Source: Bilabrum cf. latius (lineage: Eukaryota > Bigyra: Bicosoecida > Bigyra > Bicosoecida). Taken from it: 64,000 nt of DNA. Below, in pieces: positions 57,990-64,000 of the stretch (its first letter is position 1; every line of letters begins with the position of its first letter). The notes under the pieces were generated by a model. It was not told the DNA's origin. It saw nothing but the letters and a program-made list of their open reading frames with translations, and ran no database searches. The position numbers were made by a program, and so were the translations under genes. Where the stretch lies: assembly GCA_965178125.1 (NCBI GenBank), contig OZ237746.1, positions 372,001-436,000 of the forward strand, written 5' to 3'.

Positions 57990-58453
57990 CTTAGGTCATG
58001 CAGAGCCAGATCTTGCCAGCTGCCGGACCCAGCACCCCGTCTAGGCGCCGCGCACGTAGCCCATCCGGTTCCGCAGGCCGGTCCCCGTCCCCCCGCCGCC
58101 GGTCTAACCTGACCTCCCCCGTGGACATGAGCCCCGTGGCGGAGGCAAGGGCGATTTAGAGGAAGGCGGAAGAGGCGGCAAGAGCTGCCGGTGCACGGTC
58201 ATCGGCAGGCGAGAGCGAGAGTGCGGCCGCGGCCGCGGCCACTGGCAGCAATGCAGAGCGACCAAGTGGTGAGGCAGCCGACCCGGAGATCGAGGTCGCG
58301 GGGGAAAAGGGGGACACGCAGAAGGCCGGCAGTGCTGCTCCGGCGGCGGCAAGGAGAAGGAGCCCGCGGCGGGGGCTGAGGAAGGGTGCACCGCGGGCAG
58401 GTGCAGCGGAGGGGAATCCCCAGTGGCAGAGCAAAGGAGAAGGGAGGCAGTGA
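56801..58453 (+). CDS. NTH1: Endonuclease III DNA glycosylase/AP lyase
   Basis: 550 residues, ATG 56801 to TGA 58451-58453, with TAGs at codons 142 (57224-57226), 398 (57992-57994) and 453 (58157-58159). A basic N-terminus precedes the HhH-GPD core: LVSLMLSSQTKDEI, helix-hairpin-helix LKGVGPKMAY with the catalytic Lys, VDVHVHRIANRL with the catalytic Asp, and a 4Fe-4S cluster loop with Cys spacing C-x6-C-x2-C-x5-C (CLPRAPLCGECAARSRC). It excises oxidised pyrimidines in base excision repair. Codon 142 (QRF-TAG-TLVSLMLSSQT) is at the position that is Gln in the eukaryotic orthologues I know. The C-terminal ~200 residues are extra: poly-Ser, Ser/Arg-Pro and a charged Ala-rich helix. The start is the first in-frame ATG after an upstream TGA. 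Confidence 0.92.
57938..57988 (+). repeat. (AGC)17 microsatellite encoding poly-serine
   Basis: Seventeen uninterrupted AGC triplets in the NTH1 gene, just before its second in-frame TAG. Such a pure run is likely to vary in length between strains. Confidence 0.95.
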
Positions 58454-58831
58454 GCACCGGAGCGAGCGCAATGGCGAGGGCATGTTGTGCGTGATAGCAC
58501 CGCCTTGGGTACATGCGCTCCGCGGCATCATGCCACTTTTGTCGGCAGCAGCACTGGCATGGGAAGATTTGTTTCACTGGCAGACTGGCTTCGGCAGATG
58601 ATGACGCAAAGAGAGAGCACAGCGTACCTCAAATGATTCTATTGCAACAGTGACGGCATTTTGTCGCCCCTGCCACACGTTCAGGCACACGAAAACCACC
58701 TGCATTCCACCCCATACTACCATTTTGGTGTGGCACTGGCAGCTAGACAGCCGCCCAGGGATGCGCGTAAACGCTGTCCTCACCAGCAAACTGCGCTGCG
58801 ACCACCCACCACCCAAGAGACATCATCGAAT
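58454..58831. other. Convergent intergenic region
   Basis: 378 bases between the 3' ends of NTH1 (plus) and eL31 (minus). No frame or motif worth calling. Confidence 0.45.
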
Positions 58832-59513
58832 TCATTCCTCCTCCTCGTCAGCCTCGGCCTCCTCGGCATCGACGGTAGCCTCCTCGGTCAACAGGCCCTT
58901 GAAGGTGTCCACTGGCACGTTCTTCACGATCGTGTACATCTTCACGTCATCATCCTCATCAGCCTCGTCGTTCACACCAACGTGGCGCTCAAGCTTCACG
59001 CGCACCCTTCGCGGCACGTTGCGGATCCCCTTGTGCCAGATGTACTTGTTCAAGCCAACGTCGATGCGGATGTCGTCGGTGCCCATCATCTTCTTGGCGA
59101 AAGCCTTGACAGTGCGCACGGCACGGGCGGCCCTCTTCTTGAAGCCTCTGCAATATAATAAGGCATCATGCGAGCGAGGAAGCTGGATGATTCGCGATGC
59201 AAAGGCCGCAGTGGCACTCAGTACAAGTCAGCAGCAACTTCACAGACCAAACATCGAGAATCCAGCGTCGCCACTCGATAAACCGATAAACTTACACCTT
59301 GTGCAACTTCTTGTGCAAGTTGATGGTTGCCACGAGGGCCTTCTCCTCTGCGAAACAAAACCAGGCGACAGTACGAGGCTCGATCGAGAGTAAATGAGGC
59401 TCATCACTGGCTGCAAGTACCTAATGGACTACAGAGGTAGATGCGTGAAAATCGTGTAATATTTGCAAGATACGGAGCTCACGATCAGCATCGGGAGCCA
59501 CCACAGACGCCAT
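58832..59513 (-). CDS. RPL31: 60S ribosomal protein eL31
   Basis: Three exons: 59513-59483 (31 nt), 59347-59296 (52 nt) and 59147-58832. Introns start GTGAGC and GTAAGT and end CGCAG and TTGCAG. TGA stop, 132 residues, no TAG. The splices rebuild the family sequence: ALVATINLHKKLHKVGFKKR, then AVRTVKAFAKKMMGT, IRIDVGLNKYIWHKGIRNVP and VPVDTFKGL. eL31 sits by the exit tunnel of the large ribosomal subunit. The N-terminus (MASVVAPDADQEK) and the acidic C-terminal tail (EEAEADEEEE) are lineage-specific. The short exons and several introns, common in ribosomal protein genes, give a clear view of the splice signals used by this genome. Confidence 0.95.
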
Positions 59514-59957
59514 AATCAGCAAATATCGTGAAGTCGACAGCTTGTGGATTGGAGGATCGGATCATATAACTCGTTACAATCTTTACAAAAGTCTGATAAT
59601 TGAGCCAACCACAAATCGTTCACTTTCGAACAAATTGTAGCAGAGATACAAGCGTCAACAGTGAGCGAGATGCATACATATTATGTTTTGTTTGCATTGA
59701 GTGGAATGGATGTAGCGCTTGTACTATATTTGGTTCCACTGTGGTGTTTTGCATGTTGAGTGCTGGGTGTTCCTTCGAGACCAGAATGACGAGATTGGAA
59801 ACTTCTTTCCCCAGATGATCGACTCTGAAATCAAGATTTGAGGACCCTTACTATAGCCAGGAGGTGCTCCTCGTTGTCCGACTGGTCTCGGAGCTCCCCA
59901 TGCTCCAATGTTCCTTCTGTTTGTGCTTGATGTTGAGGTTATGAATGCAGCCAGTTT

Positions 59958-60607
59958 GTGTTGCCCGCTGAGGATACAGATGACGAGGATGACCTGCGTT
60001 GTCAGCTGGAGATCCTGCCGCCGCGGTCATCGCCGTGGTGGGACGCAGCCTGGCTTTGCGTCTTCGCGACATTGCGCGGCAGAAGGCTCTCGGGTCGGCA
60101 TGCTCTGCTTTCGAACGTTTTCGCTAGTGGGGATGATTCCACAACGAGGCATTTGTCTGAGGGTAGTGCTGGTGCATCAGAAATTGAAGCCCCATGCTGT
60201 TTACGGTGTGATTTTCGGCTGCCAACCTTCCAAATCGATCGTGGCTTCCAACCTTATTTCGCAGGTTTCTCACTGTGCGCGGTGCGTAGTGATAGCATGG
60301 CATCATAAACAAACGTGAGATGCAACAGCATTGCGTTGTTAGTGTGTTGTAGGTGCCCAACGGAGGTTCTGCTGCTTTGCTTCGTGTGATTGCCAGCGCG
60401 ATGATATCAAATATTGCTTGTGCAATATTTGCTACTCTTGACCCGGGTGGTTCGCATCCGCCCGTGTATGACGAGACTCTTTCCACCAAGATCTTTGAGC
60501 GCTGTTCTGTGACGTTTATAGCTTGCCCTGCGGGGACTATCGTGTGCCTGTGCCCCTCATTAACGATTCGAGGCCGGCAACAGCCGGGGCGGCCACGAGA
60601 TCACTGA
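59958..60607 (+). CDS. Doubtful hypothetical gene, two exons, 5' end unknown
   Basis: An open frame (59958-60281) with protein-like sequence (DTDDEDDLRCQLEILPPRSS, later CDFRLPTFQIDRGFQPYFAG) can be spliced at GTGCGT over a 71-nt intron (60282-60352, ending GTTGTAG) to a second frame ending in TGA (GGSAALLRVIASAMISNIAC ... HPPVYDETLSTKIFE). There is no ATG at the 5' end, so a first exon is missing; possible coding scraps lie at 59770-59940. No family recognised; the model could be wrong. Confidence 0.3.
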
Positions 60608-62626
60608 TGCGGTGGCGCTTGTTGTGCTATCACTTTGTATCTTTGTTTTGGGCCCGACAATTGTGTGGGCACGCGGGCCGGGCGGAGCGGAATGACTCAG
60701 GTCGAGCGGATGCGTGGCTCGGCCGTAGACGCCCCGAAGGGGAGGCGCCTCCCTGCGCTGATTGCTGCTGCTGCTGCCCGGGCGATGAAGAAGAATGGTT
60801 GAATGTGGCTCGCCAGCTGCAATTGACGCGGCAGCCAAGCGGCTGTTAGCAGTGAAACATATCCAACTACTGCCTTCCTGCTGAGCCCATGCCGTGGCCT
60901 TGCTGTGGCTAGACTGTTGCCGTCAGCCGTTCGTTTCCTTTGAATTGCCTGCATGTGTGTGCCCGTGCAGCGGTGCGAGTTGATGATATCGGTTAATGCA
61001 TAGTTCATTCTGACTATACGTGACGACACATCCGAAGCAACGTCTTTCGCTCCTATCTGATCGCTGCTGCACGGCGACTGGCTTGGCGGTTGTCTGTTGG
61101 TCTTGGCCCCTTGTTCGGTTGGCGTGTTTGACCATGCACCGTGCGCATGCGTCGACTTTGCACATGTGTGATTTCTCGTTACTGTCAATCTTTGTCCGCA
61201 GTGGATGCGTTGCTTGACATGCGTCCCCGAGAGAACTTCAGAGGGCGCGGCGTAGCTGGTTGCGGCGAGCCCGGCTTGCGCTGTGCACAGCCTAGCGGGC
61301 CCTGCCTCTGACAGGGACAGCGTGAGATCTAGTGTGCTACCACAGTGTGGCAATATGCCGTGGTTGTCTTCAGGATAGTGTGACGTGTTTTGTGCTTGCC
61401 TTTCTGTGGCCGAGCAAGGTAGACGATACCGTGATACGTAGGTTGGCACAGGTACGGTGGTCTGTGACGACAAACAGCTAATGGGAATCTCTCCGATCGG
61501 TGCACGTATGTGCGTCGCTGAGCGAGGAATAGTATTCATCCTTTCCCCGAGGCCACCTGGTTGCACCGTGCTTTGGAGGACAAGATAAGCCACGGCTGCT
61601 TGTCCTGCACAGGGCTGCTGTCACCTCGTTATGCCTCTTGTTGTGATTGGCTAGTCGGGATTGAGGAAAACCTTAGGTATTTTTCAGACTAGAGTCTCTG
61701 ATACAGCAAACGCTGGTGATTATAGTACCTTCATTGACTGACCCGATGTTGCCTTTCGCGCGCGCACCTGTGGTGTATGATCACTGGTGTGCCCGATGTG
61801 TGTGTGTGCCAGCATGTTTGCGGGCGGAGAGGCTGCGGATGATGAGGTGCTCCTAACTAGGGCACCAACACACATTCAACTCGTAGGCCGACGGGTTACG
61901 CCGGCGGTACGCTGAAGATACAACCCTAAGAGCTTTTTAACCCTGACGTAACCCACTCCGCCATTGTCAGCTGGACTGCGTGCACAGCATCTTGCACTTC
62001 TGGCCGTGCGTGTGTGTGCCATGCACAGCCAGTTTGTCTGTCTGATTGGAGAATGACGAATGCACTTGCCGCCCCAGTCCGAGAGCCAAGAGCTCGATGG
62101 TGATACAGTGCGTGCCTCACTACCCCGAGGCTCGATGACTCCCTTTTGTGTCGATTGATTCGGCGTACTGTTTGTACTCATCATTGTCTTTTCCACATGA
62201 GATGATGGTTTTGAAGACTTGCGCTGAGCTGCATCCACCAGTGTTGCTATGAACTAGACTTGCTATCCATTCACCGCAGCGGAACCACCCCACGTCACAC
62301 GAGCACTACCTTCGTGGACCGAGCCAGTGCAACCGTCGCTGTCATGAAACGGCCTGGGTGGACTTCTCCACCTCGCACGATACCACATAATTTCAGAATA
62401 TTGTCTGAACTGTGCCGTCAGAATCCGGGTCAACTCGATCCGCTAAGCTGTGCATGGCCCCGCCCCAGTTCTGATCGATGAGTCGGCCCACGACAACGAT
62501 CGCAGCCTTCACGCGCACGGCCCGCATCATCTCGGACCAGGACATACGATACATGCAGGGGTCCACCCTCGTCACCAAGGCAACTTGGAATGCACATAGT
62601 CTAGCGCATTTGCCTCTAGTCCAGTT
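60608..62626. other. Gene-poor 2-kb stretch, nothing convincing
   Basis: About 2 kb with only weak open frames. The longest (minus, 60697-61593) has the composition of chance reading. A minus frame at 61876-62238, ending in TGA, is slightly better but unsupported. The plus strand is T/G-rich with GTGTGTGTG runs (near 61797 and 61975). I looked for tRNA, snRNA and 5S rRNA sequences by eye and saw none. Confidence 0.45.
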
Positions 62627-64000
62627 TCACATACTCCCGGCCTCTGCAGCTGCTAGCTTCGCCCTCGCCGCAGCCAGCTCCCGCTCCAGGTCCCTCACAC
62701 GATCCCGCAGCTCCTCCACAGTCTATCCCCCTGTCTTCCCACCAGCGCTAGCACTGCCCTACCCCTACCCATCCACACTCGCACCCCCGCACACCGCCTT
62801 GCCGCCGACCCTGTCTCCTTCCTCGTTTCCCCTGTCCCCGCCCCACCACGCCCTCCCCTCCACCAACGCCCGGGCCACATGGTCCTCGTTCCCCTACACC
62901 GGATTGCCATCCCCGCACACGCCCGCTTGCAGCCCGCTGCGCATCGCATCAAATATCCCGTCCATCATACCATCCCAGCCCTGCCGACCGCTCAACGCAC
63001 CGCCAACCTTCGCAGGTGATCCAAACACAACCCTCCCATGCCCCCACTTCCACGCCCCCAGCAGCACGCTCGCGCACTCCACATACCCCTGCTGCACCGC
63101 GCACGCAAGCGGACTCAGGCCCGCACCAGGCGACCCATTCCCACCGAGCAACCACGTCCCTCCCGCCCATCGACCCACCCGCAGCCGCTTCCCCAGCTCC
63201 AGTGGCCTGCCCTCCCTCGCCGCTCGATGCACCATCCGCGCGTCCCGCTGCGCCTCGTGCGCCCGCCGGAACCGTACCAGGTCATGCCCCCTGCCGTGCC
63301 ACGCGCACGCCCTAGCCAGGTGAGGGGGCAGCCGCTCCACCATGCGCCTCAGGCAGGCCATGGAGTCGTGCTTCACATCCTCCAGCATCTCCTTGAGCTC
63401 ATCGGAAGCGTGCTTCAACGGGGTGTACCCGAGGTCGTTCACAGCCGTGAGGTCTCCTCCTGACCGGAGAAGGAGAGCCATGCAGGCGAAGGCGTTGATC
63501 TGCCGCTGGCCATGGCACACATTGGTACGATACATCAACAAATGCAAGGGGGTGTCAGCTAAAGGGATAGCAGGGCACTGCGAGGGTTCTTTATAGCAAC
63601 CTCTAAGTATATCTGAAGTGCGACGATGATAGCTGTTCCCATTGTTGATCTTGGCTGCCTCGCTCGATTCCAGCCAGCGACGCAGCCGGTGGTACCCGAA
63701 CTCGCCTTTCCCCTCCAGCGGACTGCCCTGCTCCTTGTCGCACACGGACCCTGTGCGGTTGTTGTGTAGCAAGCCGATGCGCTGTAGAAGGCGCAGGAAT
63801 CCAAAGTGCCCTTCAAGGGCAGCACCGTGGACCACCGTCAGCCCGAGCTGCGTACGAAGCACCGAAAAGAAACTAGCAGGTAGAACTTGGCCATACGAGA
63901 TGATCAATGCTGCAGTTGGCGATGGGAGGGGTCCCAGCGGCCCGCTGTTGCTCACATCGCTGCGTGCCGACAACACTCTGTCCGGAACGATCCGTCGTAC
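62627..64000 (-). CDS. Ankyrin-repeat protein with C-terminal coiled coil (runs off right edge)
   Basis: The frame is open from base 64000 to TGA 62629-62627 (457 codons visible; 5' end outside). Ankyrin-like units: GLTVVHGAALEGHFGFLRLL, IPLADTPLHLLMYR, LTAVNDLGYTPLKHASDELK, and SPLACAVQQGYVECASVLLG near the end. Four in-frame TAGs (62894 and three between 62723 and 62790) lead into a C-terminal coiled coil (TVEELRDRVRDLERELAAAR). Its heptad pattern continues smoothly after the last TAG, which supports sense decoding. Ankyrin proteins bind other proteins; the partner is unknown. Confidence 0.75.

Noticed and set aside
60697-61593. 298-residue minus-strand open frame as a gene
   Set aside because: Composition and lack of any motif look like chance; no ATG context or splice support.
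1-64000. TAG as pyrrolysine, or programmed readthrough of real stops
   Set aside because: There are far too many TAGs, in unrelated housekeeping genes, with no downstream structure common to them. Pyrrolysine use is known from prokaryotes with methylamine enzymes, not from this context.
1-64000. TAG = Leu, Glu or Tyr
   Set aside because: Each occurs in some altered codes, but the two motif-level sites (57224 and 42295) match Gln. Contexts in other genes are compatible with Gln. Not fully excluded without alignments.
1-64000. Mitochondrial, plastid or bacterial origin of the window
   Set aside because: Spliceosomal introns, NAA10, eL31, PIG-S-like and polycystin-like genes point to a nuclear genome.

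Overview
This window looks like nuclear DNA from a microbial eukaryote, probably a protist or alga. It is GC-rich and gene-dense. Introns are short: most are about 70-120 nt with GTRAG-type donors, and one is 462 nt. The genes are typically eukaryotic: ribosomal protein eL31, NAA10, NTH1, TTC4/Cns1, 1-Cys peroxiredoxin, cytochrome b5, a PIG-S-like GPI-transamidase subunit, an ApaH-like phosphatase, a TrmH-family RNA methyltransferase and a polycystin/REJ-type receptor. There are no operons, no Shine-Dalgarno sites, no insertion sequences and no CRISPR array. I cannot name the lineage.

The main result is a changed genetic code. Read with the standard code, most genes break into runs of open frames separated only by TAG. 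Read with TAG as a sense codon, the pieces fuse in one frame. Examples are a 5,044-codon receptor (39235-54485), a roughly 3,200-codon repeat protein (24973-34665) and an 1,807-codon armadillo protein (4600-10023). By hand I count about 95 in-frame TAG codons in 16 genes. Every gene whose end is in the window stops at TGA (16) or TAA (4), never at TAG. Two TAGs fall in recognisable family motifs and replace glutamine: codon 142 of the NTH1 homologue, and codon 4025 of the polycystin-like protein. The best reading is UAG = Gln, with UGA and UAA kept as stops.

Layout. 1-529: 5' end of an armadillo/kinase-like gene (minus). 918-4500: two plus-strand genes, the first carrying a 75-bp coding minisatellite. 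4600-10023: armadillo protein, a paralogue of the left-edge gene. 10531-10901: ankyrin-like remnant. 10880-12388: TrmH/SpoU methyltransferase. 12402-13286: hypothetical. 13413-17567: PIG-S-like protein with a GNAT-like tail. 17612-17982: small membrane protein. 18167-18913: NAA10. 19043-21286: disordered protein with a methyltransferase-like fragment. 21456-22850: tandem beta-trefoil. 23041-24402: unknown. 24973-34665: giant DG-repeat protein. 35053-36449: peroxiredoxin. 36630-38081: TTC4. 38446-39028: cytochrome b5. 39235-54485: FG-GAP/REJ/GPS receptor. 54832-56618: ApaH-like phosphatase. 56801-58453: endonuclease III. 58832-59513: eL31. 59958-60607: doubtful small gene. 60608-62626: no convincing gene. 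62627-64000: ankyrin protein, running off the right edge.

The genes are mostly unrelated housekeeping and surface functions, often in closely spaced divergent pairs, so the window is not a functional cluster. What links them is the code change, plus repeat-rich, disordered extensions on many proteins.
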